From Rhynchonema sp. JSB1_4 (Eukaryota; Nematoda; Chromadorea; Monhysterida; Xyalidae): 64,000 bases of DNA. Location of the stretch: assembly GCA_030248065.1 (NCBI GenBank), contig JASAMV010004859.1, positions 1 through 64,000 of the forward strand. Reading direction: 5' to 3'. How positions within the stretch are numbered: the first letter of the stretch is position 1; each line of letters starts with the position of its first letter. A program made the translations under genes and the position numbers. Below, piece by piece: positions 33,600-45,611 of the stretch. The notes beneath the pieces are model-generated. The model had not been told where the DNA came from. It searched no databases and worked only from the letters and a program-made list of their open reading frames with translations.

Positions 33600-33932
33600 G
33601 GCAATAGTGTGAGCCCCATTGCTCATATTGACATAAGCTGTAAAAATGGGTACTAGTTCAGAAATGCAGGCTATTTGGCACCGGCTGTGATCTGCAAAAA
33701 TGGCTTTTTTCTTTCTTTTTTGGCTTGAATGCGCTTCACTGGATGGTTTGGACAGAGCTTTAGATGGCAGCTTAATTGTTGTTGTCATTGTGGAATGTGT
33801 TTCTTTTGTGGTCGTGTAAGTCTCTGCTCCCGACGCCTCATCCGTGATATTTGACACAAACACGTCAACACGCACTGAACCAACGAGGATTACCTGCGCA
33901 GCCAGGCAGAGGAGGCGATGATCGGATTTCAT
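33600..33932 (-). CDS. Hypothetical secreted protein, N-terminal exon
   Basis: From ATG at 33932 a minus-strand frame begins MKSDHRLLCLAAQVILVGSV, a good signal peptide with likely cleavage near residue 20-24. It continues through a Thr/Ser/Lys-rich stretch (ETYTTTKETHSTMTTTIKLP) to a Cys-containing segment SRCQIACISELVP. The frame then runs into the edge of satellite array 2 (residues after about 115 are satellite-derived), so the real exon probably ends by splicing before 33600. I do not recognise the family; the Cys pattern is too short to call a domain. Confidence 0.4.
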
Positions 33933-33939
33933 CTGATTT

Positions 33940-34625
33940 GCACTGTATAATTACGATTGAGTTTTGTATAATTACGGTATTTAACAGTGCAAATACTAAT
34001 TTTTGCATGACTCATGTTTAACAAAAATTAAGTAAAGGCTGTCACTCAGCCCCCGAATACCGTAACCCACCGTAATTTTGATCTGCAAGGATCGTGTCGA
34101 GACCATTTTGTTTTTTATCTATGTTTTGCGTGTTAGCGCCAACACCAACCAACATTTCCAAGTTTTGGTGATCGGCGCGCACGATGACAATTTCCAGCTT
34201 GCTGCCGCGAATACACGTGTCGGTAAGCAGCGATCAGCATGGGTCTCGCAACGATCCCGCGCGGGGCACGGGCAGACAACCTCCCGTAGACTGCCTTTAA
34301 AGAGGGTGGTGTTGCCCCGCTAAACGCCATGCCCACCACCACGTATTAGGAACAATACGTTGAGGTAAAATGCATTCCACGTCTTTCAAAGACAACCGTG
34401 ATCTGCCAGTACTTTGCCAAAAAAATGTAATAGATATTGTTGGTGAACTGTGCTGCTGCACGCTGATGATTCACTGGATATTTATGCTGAAACGTTAGTG
34501 TCGCAACCGTCTGCAACTTCGATGAGATGAGTTGCAGACTAGAACGTCATGCTAATACAGACCTAAAACAACCGCCTGACAGCATCTGAGCGTTAAATTC
34601 ATTGTTATGTGCACCACACTGAGAT
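33940..34625. other. No supported gene
   Basis: Short frames only. A small imperfect inverted repeat GCACTGTATAATTACG ... AATTACGGTATTTAACAGTGC spans 33940-33994. Confidence 0.3.
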
Positions 34626-34628
34626 GTA

Positions 34629-34859
34629 CAGTCCAGCCACGAACTCATGAGACGCGTAATTTTGAAGTTGACTTGTACGGATCCAATAATGTTCCAGTTT
34701 CACGTATTTCGGAAATGAAAGAAAGAGAAACGCATGTATTTTTTAAAAACGGCCCAATATCTTTCTTTTGTTTGCGAAAGCCCGTGTAACCGGCGCATTT
34801 TTGAATCTGGCCAAGCAAAGCTTTACAAAGAGTCGGCTCATGAGCTCGTGGTTGGACTG
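34629..34859. mobile_element. TA-flanked MITE, CAGTCCAGCCACGA family
   Basis: Ends CAGTCCAGCCACGAACTCATGAG ... and complement GAGCTCGTGGTTGGACTG with TA on both sides (34627-34628, 34860-34861), as for Tc1/mariner elements. It shares termini and interior with the 529-bp element at 57505-58033. Confidence 0.8.
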
Positions 34860-34861
34860 TA

Positions 34862-35905
34862 CTGTAGATACTTGGAAACACGTAACATTGGTAACATTAA
34901 TAAATCACGTTTTGTTCTAAAACGAACTTCTTCTCTACGTTGTCTTGTTTTCGACCGAAGCACTGCATTTCGGCCGACATCAAACTTGGTGATTGGATCG
35001 TATGGGCTTTGCCCTGGCTGTTAATTTTGCATTTTGGATGCTGGAAGTGAGCGGCACAGCTAAATTTTTTCATGCAAGGATCACGCATGATAAAGGCAGG
35101 GTTCGTCCGATCCCACCACGTGCATATGCTATCGCCCTTCGAGTTCGAGCGGCACCTGCCTTTTCGGTTGATCTTTCACTTTTTTTCGTTTTTGTTTCTG
35201 CTGCTTGTTGTTTGTTTATGTTTCAGAGGTTTTAGGGTCGAGCGTGGTATCAGAGGACGTCATCGACTTTGGTGCCAGCAAAGTTGATACCGCCCAGAGT
35301 GAACTTTTCGCAACTGGTCAACCAACTGCATATATGTACACACATCAGCACAGCCACAACTATAAGCACATGAATAAATGCACCACGAATGATTCAAGGT
35401 GTGGCACTACACCGTGTTTCTAAACTGACCCATGAATCTGGGAAACGCTCAGTGCAATGGCTTCTCCATCGAACTCAACATAAAAAACTGTCTGTGCCTT
35501 GCTACTGAGACACCAAGGCGTGGTGTTGTTTGAAACGGTTTTGGCTTGTGTGTTTCAAAACATCATGCGTTCTACGCACAGCAAGAACGCAATGAAGAAA
35601 CTGGTAGGAATTATAAATTATCTGTGCCACAAACAATGGAATCATACGGCATAAAAAAGGTCGCGGCATACTTGAAATGTCGTGTCTGCTCATGTTTGTG
35701 TGGTATCTTCGCTGGTACTAAATTCGATATAAAAAGAACAGTAAACTGAAATAACTCTGATTCTGTTTGCAACCGTACCGAAATGTTGCACAAAACGTCT
35801 CTTCTGGGCATCGCTCCACTTTTGCGATGGGCGTATACATGGCGGGAAATGAGCACAACGTTAAATGCAATTGAACGTTTAGGCAGTCATGTGTTGTCGC
35901 ATTTT
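34862..35905. other. No supported gene
   Basis: Several 60-80 codon frames overlap on both strands (for example 34993-35287), none with a domain or consistent splice sites. I see no repeat ends. Confidence 0.3.
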
Positions 35906-35909
35906 TTAA

Positions 35910-37655
35910 AGGGTCTCCGCCATATATATGCGACCGAAACCAATCTCAATGAGACTTGGCACCGTAAGTGGGCTTGGTCCAAAACACTCACGGCCAAGAA
36001 AATTTTTTCCCATATCAGCTCCCTGTCTGAGCCTGGAGGGCTAAAAGGTAAAAAAAATTTGACCCTACCTCAGCACCTTAAAATTAAAATATCGATCTGT
36101 TTCGCATATTCTTTGTGTGCAGTTTGTTCACAAATTTTTCATAAACGCCTTGGGTCTAATTTAGAACCATATTCACTTTTTTGGCACTACCACAGCTCGC
36201 GCTATTTTGCCAAAACCACGGAAATTTTCGAAAAAAAATTTTCCGTTGTATTTTCCGGTCACATAGAAAGCACACAGAGCTTTTATATAAAGTAGGCAAG
36301 AAAGCCCGTATATCATGCTATTCAGGCGATCAATGACTAATTTTCCACCGCTGATAAGTTTCGACAAACGCTCGCTCAACTGTGGTGAACCTCAACTTTT
36401 TTGCCATTTTCTGTGGATCCCAAGCACACTTCTATCTCATATTTTCCTATTTTAGTAACAATGTACCGAGGTGATATATGGCACGCTAGATAGTAAAAAT
36501 ATAATTGTTGTTAATTATGTACAAATCTAGATTGGTCCAGCTGCATCCTTGGAGGTACGAGCAATAAATGAATTTTACACAAAATTCATAATTTTAGCAA
36601 ATTTTCAGTTCCGTCATATTTTTAGCCTATCTACAGTTGGGTAGGAATTGTGGCTTTTGCTGTCCGATGAAGCCCAAACGTTATTGTTGTTTATCGATCA
36701 AAGTTCAAAATTATAGCTCTAACGTATCTTGAGAAAAATCGTGTTAATTGAGGTCCATGCGTTGGACTTGGAACTACAACCGGGCTTACAACAGGACCAG
36801 CGCCTGCGGTGCCTTCACTTAACATGATTTTTCTCAGGATACGTTAGAACTAGAATTTTGGATTTTGATCGATAAACAACAACAACGTTGGGGCTTTATC
36901 GGACAGCAAAGGCCACAAATCCGTCACAAATGTAGGTAGGCTAAAAATATGACGGAAGCGAAAATTTGCTAAAATTATGAATTTTGTGTAAAACTCATTT
37001 ATTGCTCGTACCTCCAAGGATGCAGCCGGACCAACCTAGATTTGCACATAATTAACAACAATTATATTTTACTATCTAGCGTGCCATATATCACCTCGGT
37101 ACATTGTTACTAAAATAGGAAAATATGAGATAGAAGTGTGCTTGGGATCCACAGAAAATGGCAAAAAAAGTTGAGGTTCACCACAGTTGAGCGAGGTATT
37201 GTCGAAACTTATCAGCGGTGGAAAATTAGTCATTGATCGCCTGAATAGCATGATATACAAGCTTTCTTGCCTACTTTATATAAAAGCTCTGTGTGCTTTC
37301 TATGTGACCGGAAAATACAACGGAAATTTTTTTTTCGAAAATTTCCGTGGTTTTGGCAAAATAGCGCGAGCTGTGGTAGTGCCAAAAAATTGAATATGGT
37401 TCTAAATTAGACCCAAGGCGCTTATGAAAAATTTGTGAACAAACTGCACACAAAGAATATGCGAAACAGATCGATATTTTAATTTCAAGGTGCTGAGGTA
37501 GGGTCAAAATTTTTTACCTTTTAGCCCTCCTGGCTCAGACAGGGAGCTGATATGGGGAAAAATTTTCTTGGCCGTGAGTGTTTTGGACCAAGCCCACTTA
37601 CGGTGCCAAGTCTCATTGAGATTGGTTTCGGTCGCGTATATATGGCGGAGCCCCT
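35910..37655. mobile_element. Foldback element 2 (1,746 bp, TTAA site)
   Basis: TTAA at 35906-35909 and 37656-37659. Ends AGGGTCTCCGCCATATATATG ... and complement. The whole element is one inverted repeat: arms of about 840 bp pair almost perfectly from the ends to a loop of roughly 60-90 bases centred near 36780. Mirror ORFs in the two arms (36-37 kb, reading LRHIYATETNLNETWHRKW) are a consequence of the symmetry. There is no transposase. Confidence 0.92.
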
Positions 37656-37659
37656 TTAA

Positions 37660-38535
37660 GCCAACCCTGGTCATATGACTCTCTGAACCGGTCCAGCAAC
37701 ATGCACATGAACGCAGCGACAAGTCCGTAATCACAGAGATATATAAATAAAGGACCGCGTATGATTGAAAACTTGCAGTTTGAAAAACTGCAACTGCTAT
37801 AAACCTCTGAACTACATATTCCTGAACAACAACAAACAATGTGAAACATCTGGGGCTCAATGCCATCATTTTGCGTAAAGAACGATCTGCTCCTGCTATA
37901 CCTGCTGTACTGACACTTGAAACACGAGATATCAGTTGAAATCAACACTGCCCCCCTGGAAATGTCCCCAAAACGATTGTGATACTGTGACATTCTGTAA
38001 CGTTGCAGATGAGCTCAACAATGACAAAAAAACGTCTCATAAAATTTTTTCTAAAAGGAGCCCCCGGGGATCAATTTGGGTATAATGTTTGAAACGAAAA
38101 GGCAGAAAATGTTTCACTTCTTTTCCGGTGTTTATGTGGAAAACTCCTGTCCTATATTAAGAACATTCATGCGTTCCTGTGCTGTTGGAAGAAACTGGTT
38201 TCATAACGTTCATACCACAAGAGTCTAGCCACACGCCCAACAGGCTATTTATATTCTGTAAAAGTCATATACTTAGATGGAGTTGCGCTTTCAATTTTGG
38301 GCTTGTCTACCTTGTAGACTATGTTTATTCTGGATTGTGCGTTTTGTGGTATAGCGTTGGAGCATTATGTTCGATTAGGGTAAAAGTAGTTCTTCTGCAC
38401 TAAATGACCATCTTTCACATGCGTGTTTCAACGTTGTCCCAGAACATGATTCATGGGCAAGTTTATAAATCCAAATTCAGATTTCAAGTTTCAATTGCGG
38501 TGCGAAAGATAAACTTCTCCGCGCCGACGCTTCAA
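37660..38535. other. Upstream region of the serine-protease gene
   Basis: No exon recognised. The region directly before the start ATG at 38537 contains no clear TATA box; a few short frames lack support. Confidence 0.35.
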
Positions 38536-38536
38536 A

Positions 38537-41500
38537 ATGACCAAGATCGTGGTGCCATTAATTGTTGCGTTGGTTCTGGCATTGTGCCATGCAACTCACG
38601 CTGCGCATCATGAACACCATCATCACGGTATGATAAAAATTACGCATTTTGCCCCGTTTAAACCCTTCGTTGAAAACCTCTGACGACCTTCATTGAAACC
38701 TGTTAGAAAAATGGCTAATGTTTAGTAGTCGATGTAACAGGATAAAACAATACTGTGTGTGAGGAAGTATAATACGTATACAGAAATGACATGAAATCGT
38801 AGATCGTACCTGATTGTAAACCAAAACAGTTGAAATTGCCAGTTTTACAACTGTTGTCATTGTTCTCTCGTTATTGTGCATGTAGCTTCGTCAAATGTGA
38901 CCTCTCGTCGAGCGCATGACCGGCAGCAGCAGCAATCCAAATGCACGATTATGTGTGATCAATGCGCGCCGCCAAACAAACCGGACACGGTACAGTCAAT
39001 TGTGCTACAATTGGCGATATTAAAGGTATTCATTAAGCAATCTACTGAATTTACACTTGTTTTCACATATCAGAGCGGTTTGTGCCAACCGCGGCCAAAC
39101 AGAGCGCAGGGCTCCAATCGCCGCCCCGCGTGTGGAAAGCCGGATATAACACCCGATGTGACCTTCTCCAACGGAAAGATCAGCGTAGGTTGACCCCTTG
39201 AATTGGTTGGTGATACCCAAAAAATAGTAACTAAAACAATTTCGGTGAACATTCGAAGATGGTAAAACATATTTTTTCAACACAAACTTCAATAAACCGC
39301 CGCCAGAGGTCGACTTTGTGTTGCAGGGCTACACGCATCATCATCGACGTCATCACGTTAGTTTTTCAGGCTTTCATACCTAATAGCGCTTTTTATTTTT
39401 TGACGACTAAAATTGTTCTAAAAAAGACTACTGCCATTGTATATAATCGCTTGGTAAAAAGCGTGGGCACGTGAGACCCCTGACATTCCACGTTAGCCGC
39501 AGGTAGTGTTTCATGTTTACACACCGAGCTGGCACCGACACGGAGCCGCACACCGACCTTCACACCCAGTTCTTTTTTACACCCGCGTTTCGAAAATTCC
39601 ACCAAATGACACACACTGTAGGACATCGTGAACGGCAACGAAGCCAAACCGAACTCGTACCCGTGGCTGGTGTCGATCCAGCGGATGGACGCACAAGGAC
39701 AGTTCGGTCACCGATGTGGGGGCACGCTGGTCAGTCCGCGTCACGTGATCACGGCCGCGCATTGCATGTAAGTCGCCATCGAATCATCGATTGTGCAGCG
39801 CCATCAAGCCGATGTTACCGACAAATCGAAACAGCGCAGAAACTGCACTCTTTCGGTCGCTTTGCTCACCGACGTGTCCGAGAACTGCGGCTGATGTTGA
39901 GCAAGGCGTACGTAAGCAATGAGCGCGCGCACCACATCACCGGTCAAAAAGCGGTCAGAACCAGTCGCGAACAAAAAACCATTCTGAGTTTGCTTAGACA
40001 TACCAATGTGCAGTTTCGGAGCCGTTTCGGTGGGTGTGGAAGGCCAGCGCGTTGTGCGAAATGGGCAACGTGATTTTGATTGCAGTTTTGACTTTCGCAC
40101 ACGGGCGGTCGACCAGATCGTCGTCAGTGCGAATCCGTAAGATGGTCACTTGACCCAAAAACACACACAAATATTACTATTTGGATGTGAACTGCAAATG
40201 ATCGCTGATTTGCAGAATATGCTCGGACCCAAGCTGGTTCCAAGTGGTCGTTGGTGAGCACGATCACATCGAAGCACAAGACAATGCACAGGTTAGTGAA
40301 GTGCACAGTTCAAACATGTGCTTGAAGGACCTCGGTTTTTTTCTGTCAACAACTTTTAGTGCGCTTTCGGATTCGAGACACAAGAGGGCTGCATGTAAGA
40401 GAATAGGATTTGTTGAAGCACCAGCATATCAAATTTGTGCTCCACTTCATTTACAGCATGCTGTCCAAACAAAGTTTGTCCTTGCCGTGCCTTGACGTGG
40501 TCTCGTAGTGGTCTTACTTCCACAAGTATCGGGCCATTGCAACCACAAACAATTCAGGCTGTCATCCTATGTTTCAGTACAGCTGCGTTGAGCAAATCTT
40601 GATTCACGAGGGTTTCCAACGAGATCGCCCACTGTCCTGGGATGTCGCCGTCATCGTGCTTGCGCAACCGGTCAGATAGATCACGGTGTTTTGTTACAGT
40701 TACAGTTTTACTTACACTAAAGGCCACTTTATACTTTGTCTCGTTGCGATACACGCAACATTTTCTCGCGCGCTGATTGGCTGTTGCGCGCGCACGAGCA
40801 GCCAATCAGCGGTTCAGAAAATGTTGCGTGTATCGCAACGAGACAAAGTATAAAGTGGCCTTTACACTTCCATTAGAATTTGTTTAAATTGAGATTGTGC
40901 ATGGTCTGGTTTTTTTGGCTGCAGTAACGTTGGCATTGTGGTATACAAACTTGTGTACACATGCGATGTGCTTGGGCAGTCGGCGCAAAATGATCTGTGC
41001 TGGAAATTCTTGAGTCGACAACAAGTCTAATAAGACGGCCTTTCAGTGAGCATACGTGTTTCCCTTGCTGACCGTCTAGCTGATGAGGATAAAGTTGGCC
41101 GCCGATAATGCTAGATTTCTGGTCCGGAACAGTAACCCCGAAAAACCCTCTCCACCGCGTGTTCACGTCCAGTCCGCATTATGCATGCGACAGTTATGAA
41201 GGTTTCTAATATTGAGTAAATGATTTCATGTCAAATTCAACCGTTTTGTCAAACCTCTGTGTCTGCCAAGCATGTCCGAAAACTGGCAAAATCCACGCGA
41301 CCGCAACGAGAAGCTGATAGTGGCGGGATGGGGCCGTATGAAGGAGGGAGGGAGAGCTTCACGTGTCATGAACGAAGTGGTTGCGCCGGTGCGTTGTCAA
41401 GTAAATCTTATGTATCGATTCAGGAATTTGAAAAACACAGCGAGACTTTGTACTACGTTCAGTACCCTTGTGTTGCTGGAAACGTAGGTATTCTTGTATC

Positions 41501-42977
41501 CTGGAAACGGACGAAAGTATTCCAATGAAAACGTCAGTCTCCAGATCATGGAGCATTTCAAATCTACGCGCGTCAGAAACTTGGGCAAACCAAGAACCGA
41601 GCCACTGACAACTGAACAGCTTTGCATTCAGGTATTACCGTTGCGCGAATGCGTGATGAAGATGAAGATTAAAGAAAAGCTCGGCAACAAAATGATGTGT
41701 ACGTTGATGCCCGGAACGGGACCGTGTCAGGTTCGGTCCTGCCGTCCCATTTATTTGTACATTAGTTTTAAGGGATAAAGTAGGAACATCCGATTATTTG
41801 ACAGCAAAGTTGCTCTCACAAAGGTGAATTCAGAGGGAGTATTGAGCTCCGCGGTGTTTGACGCTGAGGAAACAACCGTCGTGGCCACCCTTACCTGTCC
41901 CGCAGTGCACTTTAGTGCACTGAAGTGCACTTTTGTGGACGCCATGTATAAGAATGGACGCAAGCAGCCTGGCTGCTCAACATCCAGAAAAAGCCACAAA
42001 AGGGCACAAAAATCCGCGCACGCTGATTGACTTGCCATAGAACAAAGCGCATTATTATTATATCAACAAGGTTAGTCTAACATTCGAGCCATTAATATTC
42101 ATGATAGTACCCGTGTAATCGTGTCGATACACATCGGTCAATTTGCAGGGCGACAGTGGTGGGCCTCTGATGGCGTGGCGCAACAATCACTTCGTGCTCG
42201 CTGGAATCGTGTCGTTCGGGTTGGTTTCGTGTGGTTGATGTTCGTGGTCGCGTGCTGTATTGGTCGCAAAATGACTTTATAAGAATTGGTCAACTTTTTT
42301 CCTGATTCGTAAGGAGGGAAAGTGACGAAGCAATGACGTTGCGTTGTGTGAGCGCACACAAAGCATGTACATAGTAAAGAGAATGTTTTAGACCTGCGGC
42401 AACGTCGTTGATCTACTATAGATTATTTTTAGAAAATGTTTTGTGAAAATCACAAATAACACAGTGGTTAAGAGTGACTGAACTTGAAAATCAGAATTGA
42501 TTTGATGAATTCTTATATGGCCATTGTGCGACCAATACCAAGCGCTCGTTGCTGCATACGTAGATCAGCCGACAAACATGAACTGCCCACTGTTCAGTCA
42601 GTCACAGACACCTTTTTCAAGGAGTGATATCAAATTGGGTGTCCCGCTCGGCCCCCAACCTGCTCGCGCCTTTACTTTTTGCGTTCGGGACATTTTGCGA
42701 TTTGGGTTGGGCAATGCGACCAGGTGAAAAGTTGTTCCCGCACTAGTAATGAAAAATATTTACGCTGGTCGAGATTACTGGCCCCAGTAAATCTCTGTAC
42801 GCATTTGACAAACGCAGTTCCGATATGTAAGATGACCAAGTTTGACACATCGCTTTATGTTCCAGCGAGATCGGTTGCGCTCGTCCAAACGTACCTGCCA
42901 TCTTCGGTCACGTGCCTTCGCTGATCCCTTGGCTGCAACGGAATATCCAATGTCCGGTGTGCTTCTCTGGTCAATAA
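38537..42977 (+). CDS. Secreted trypsin-like (S1) serine protease with His-rich pro-region
   Basis: Fourteen exons can be joined: 38537-38627, 38886-38989, 39074-39184, 39327-39356, 39622-39767, 40086-40136, 40216-40291, 40360-40394, 40457-40499, 40578-40670, about 41230-41388, 41632-41730, 42149-42219, 42866-42977. The protein starts with a signal peptide ([19 protein letters not shown]) followed by HHEHHHH. A Cys-containing pro-region and a ten-residue His/Arg exon ([10 protein letters not shown]) precede the protease domain, which opens DIVNGN, where IVGG-type enzymes are activated. The triad is complete: TAAHC (His), LSWDVAVI (Asp) and [10 protein letters not shown] (Ser). Also present are GEHD, PLCLP, VAGWG, the disulfide Cys residues and a C-terminal GCARPN...PWLQRNI. 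Substrate preference is unclear. All junctions are GT-AG and in phase except the acceptor of the exon near 41230, where no AG is present. Confidence 0.9.
40720..40862. mobile_element. Palindromic TA-MITE in a protease-gene intron
   Basis: Ends AAGGCCACTTTATACTTTG ... and complement with TA at 40718-40719 and 40863-40864. Arms of about 55 bp are nearly perfect around a GC-rich centre containing CAGCCAATCAGCG and its partner. 143 bp, inside the intron after exon 10. Confidence 0.8.
42260..42535. mobile_element. TA-flanked MITE, TTGGTCGCA family, copy 1
   Basis: Ends TTGGTCGCAAAATGAC ... CATTGTGCGACCAA, TA on each side (42258-42259, 42536-42537). 276 bp, in the last intron of the protease gene. 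Confidence 0.85.
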
Positions 42978-43195
42978 TTGATGCACACATACCTGTGGAT
43001 GCGTCGCAAGATCATTGAGTCCCGCCCGGTTCTCACGTATTTAACTCTTCGTTGTTGTTACATTGATAAGCATCCTTTATCCTATCTAGTTACATACCAT
43101 TCGAGTAGGTTTTTGAGACTCTGAGGGCCATTTTAGTTACCTACACTGTAGTTAGCTTTTCACTGCTTTTACCTTGTGGTTTATGGGTTGTTAGG

Positions 43196-43871
43196 CAGGG
43201 TTGGGCAAAAAAAAATTTTTTTTTTTTTTAAATTTTTTTAAAAAAAAAATTTTTTTTTTAGATTTTTCGGGGGAACAAAATGTTCTAAAACGTCCAAAAA
43301 TGGCCTTTTTGGGGGTTATTTTTTTGTCATTTTTTCTCAAGGGTCGAAAAATTTTCTTCACAAAATCACTTTTGGGGCATGTATTTGGTATCTAAGATGC
43401 CCCAAATGATGTTATTATACCTTCCCGTGATACATGAGACACAGTATGCATATACTTACATGGTACTTTGATGTCATACCCCATCGGGTCGGTCATATAC
43501 GACTGATTCAGCGACCCGACAAGTATTTCTGCAGTTTATATTCTCAATTCTATATGGTTTATGAGTGAATCTTGCTTATTCGACCACAAACTGGTTGTGT
43601 CTGATACCACAGAGCAGCAATCATAGGTCCATAACAAGCACAGACTGTTGGATCGCATCGAAATGACGTAAACACCCTTCATAAGTGATGCAAACCAAGT
43701 CACAAAAGTGACTTGTCAATTAAAGTTGCATTTTTTCGCGATTTTGCGCGTTTTTTAGGCAAATTTGTAAAAATTTCCCCGAATGTGAGACTTTTTAAAA
43801 AAAAATTTTTTTTTTTTAAATTTTTTTTTTAAAAAAAAACTTGTTTAAAAAATTTTTTTTTTCCAACCCTG
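43196..43871. mobile_element. hAT-like MITE, CAGGGTTGG family
   Basis: Ends CAGGGTTGGGCAAAA ... TTCCAACCCTG and a perfect duplication TTGTTAGG (43188-43195, 43872-43879). The subterminal regions are long A/T homopolymers; the centre is unique. 676 bp, no transposase. Confidence 0.9.
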
Positions 43872-44281
43872 TTGTTAGGTTCTTGCGAATGCGTCCAATC
43901 TTTTTCGAACGGTCAACAGCTGCAAGACGCGTCTTCTTATCCATATCTGTATTGTCATCCAGTGTCGCTTTCGAATATGGTCAATTTTAGTCAACAGGGC
44001 TAAATTTTCATTTGATCGACTTTGTTGCTGCTTGTCGTTCATTCCAAGACATTGTAAACACCAGGCTGATAGTTTCGGCATCATGGTGACAAACATATTT
44101 TTGTCCCTAATTGGGCTTGGAGTTTGGGATTGGAAACATTGTGATGTCAGTTTTTAACCAACGCTAGACTGTTCTTTGAACGAAGTATGAATTGCAATGT
44201 TGGGCAAAAAGGTGCGCTTATACTCATTCCGAGGAACTGAAGGAACGAGTGAAGGAACGATCGTTCCGTGCGACCCGCTTA

Positions 44282-44561
44282 GGGCGCGGCCATGCAAACG
44301 CGGACGCGGTTTGCGGGTCACTCGAAACATTCTTTGGCCATAACACACAAAAATGAACCAATCAGCGCTGTGCTACGGCACGTCTGCGACGTTGGCTCGA
44401 CGCTAATTAGTTCATTTTGTGTGTTGCAGCCAAATAAATGTTTCGAGTGACCCGCAAACCGCAACCCGCAACTGCGGCCCATGCAAACACGGGGCGGTTG
44501 TTGGATAAAGAATATTTTTCTGGGCCACTATACCGGCGACCGCGTTTGCATGGCCGCGCCC
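44282..44561. mobile_element. PIF/Harbinger-like MITE
   Basis: Ends GGGCGCGGCCATGCAAACGCG ... and complement, flanked by TTA (44279-44281, 44562-44564). A second inner pair of inverted segments (TTTGCGGGTCACTCGAAACA and complement) brackets the centre. Confidence 0.8.
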
Positions 44562-44564
44562 TTA

Positions 44565-44702
44565 AGGCCTAACAATACTTCGTTCTCTCAGAGAACAAAG
44601 AACAAGTTCTCGCGATCTGATTGACCGTTGAACATACGTGGACCAATCAGCGCGCGAGAATTTGTTCTTTGTTCTCTGACAGAACGAAGTATAGTTAGGC
44701 CT
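44565..44702. mobile_element. PIF/Harbinger-like MITE abutting the previous one
   Basis: Ends AGGCCTAAC ... GTTAGGCCT with TTA on both sides (44562-44564 shared with the neighbour, 44703-44705). Arms of about 50 bp with CTTCGTTCTC and its complement. Confidence 0.7.
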
Positions 44703-44975
44703 TTATACTTCACCCGATGAACAGCAGGAACGAGTATAAGCAGGAAACACGGAACGATCTGACGCAGTTGAGAAGGGCCGACGAAGAAACGTTCCGCGGA
44801 ATACAAAAGAACGCAGTCAAAATATTGTAAGCGTGAATTCACCGGATGACCACGTGACTACAAACCTAACCACGAGTAGATTTTTTAGCAAAGGTGATCA
44901 TATCGGAACCGTAGTGTTCGTGTCTATTTTTTCAATTCCACGAACGACAAATTTCCACCCTCTACCACACAAAAA

Positions 44976-45191
44976 TCAACGCCGATTTAGCGCGATACAA
45001 TTCAATGCATCCTTTCCCGAAGGAGTCTTTTCTTCATCTGGTGATGTTTCAGTTTTGGAATTGTAAACAGCGCCGTAATTATTGCTTGCAGCATCACTGG
45101 ATTTGTTTGAAACATTATTCAACAAATTGTCCGACTCGGAGCTAACTGACCCTGAATGGAGCGAAACCGCATCGTTTGGCTTGCGGCGTGG
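44976..45191 (-). CDS. Possible terminal coding exon (unassigned; maybe the GPCR tail)
   Basis: On the minus strand an acceptor TTTTTAG precedes a 71-codon open frame to TGA at 44976. There is no internal ATG start, so it would have to be a spliced exon. The product is hydrophilic and Ser/Asn-rich (DAVSLHSGSVSSESDNLLNN). It lies 2.5 kb downstream of the GPCR on the same strand and begins in phase 0, so it could be an alternative cytoplasmic tail, but no donor pairing is proven. Confidence 0.35.
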   Translation of the reverse strand, partial: PRRKPNDAVSLHSGSVSSESDNLLNNVSNKSSDAASNNYGAVYNSKTETSPDEEKTPSGKDALNCIALNRR

Positions 45192-45611
45192 CTAAAAATT
45201 AGTTTTTTTTGTAAAAAGAATCTGTATGTTTCTGGACATGTCTCATAGAATCGCAACAAGACGACCACAGTAAACATTTATCCACGCATTTAATGGACAA
45301 AAACATCGAGAGCAGACAAGGTAACTACACAAATGGGGAACTATTCGTTTTAAAGGAATGTGTCAAAGAAATGAATCTTGTGAAATGAACATATCGCACA
45401 GTCAATGCTTGACCAGAAAATAAAGCGGCAAAACATATTCGTGTACGTGACACGGTGCTGTGTCATTTTATGTACTTCCATTGTTCCAAATGCCAAATCA
45501 ACGCATATTGCACCATTCTATGCAATAGATTGCAAGAACATCAACGCATCACAAACCAGAAATATGTAGCATCACAGAAAAAAGCCACAAGACGTCCGAA
45601 AAATAGGCTTG

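Noticed and set aside
35783..37869. Mirror ORFs reading LRHIYATETNLNETWHRKW on both strands as a gene
   Set aside because: They lie in the two arms of foldback element 2 and exist in both orientations only because of its symmetry.
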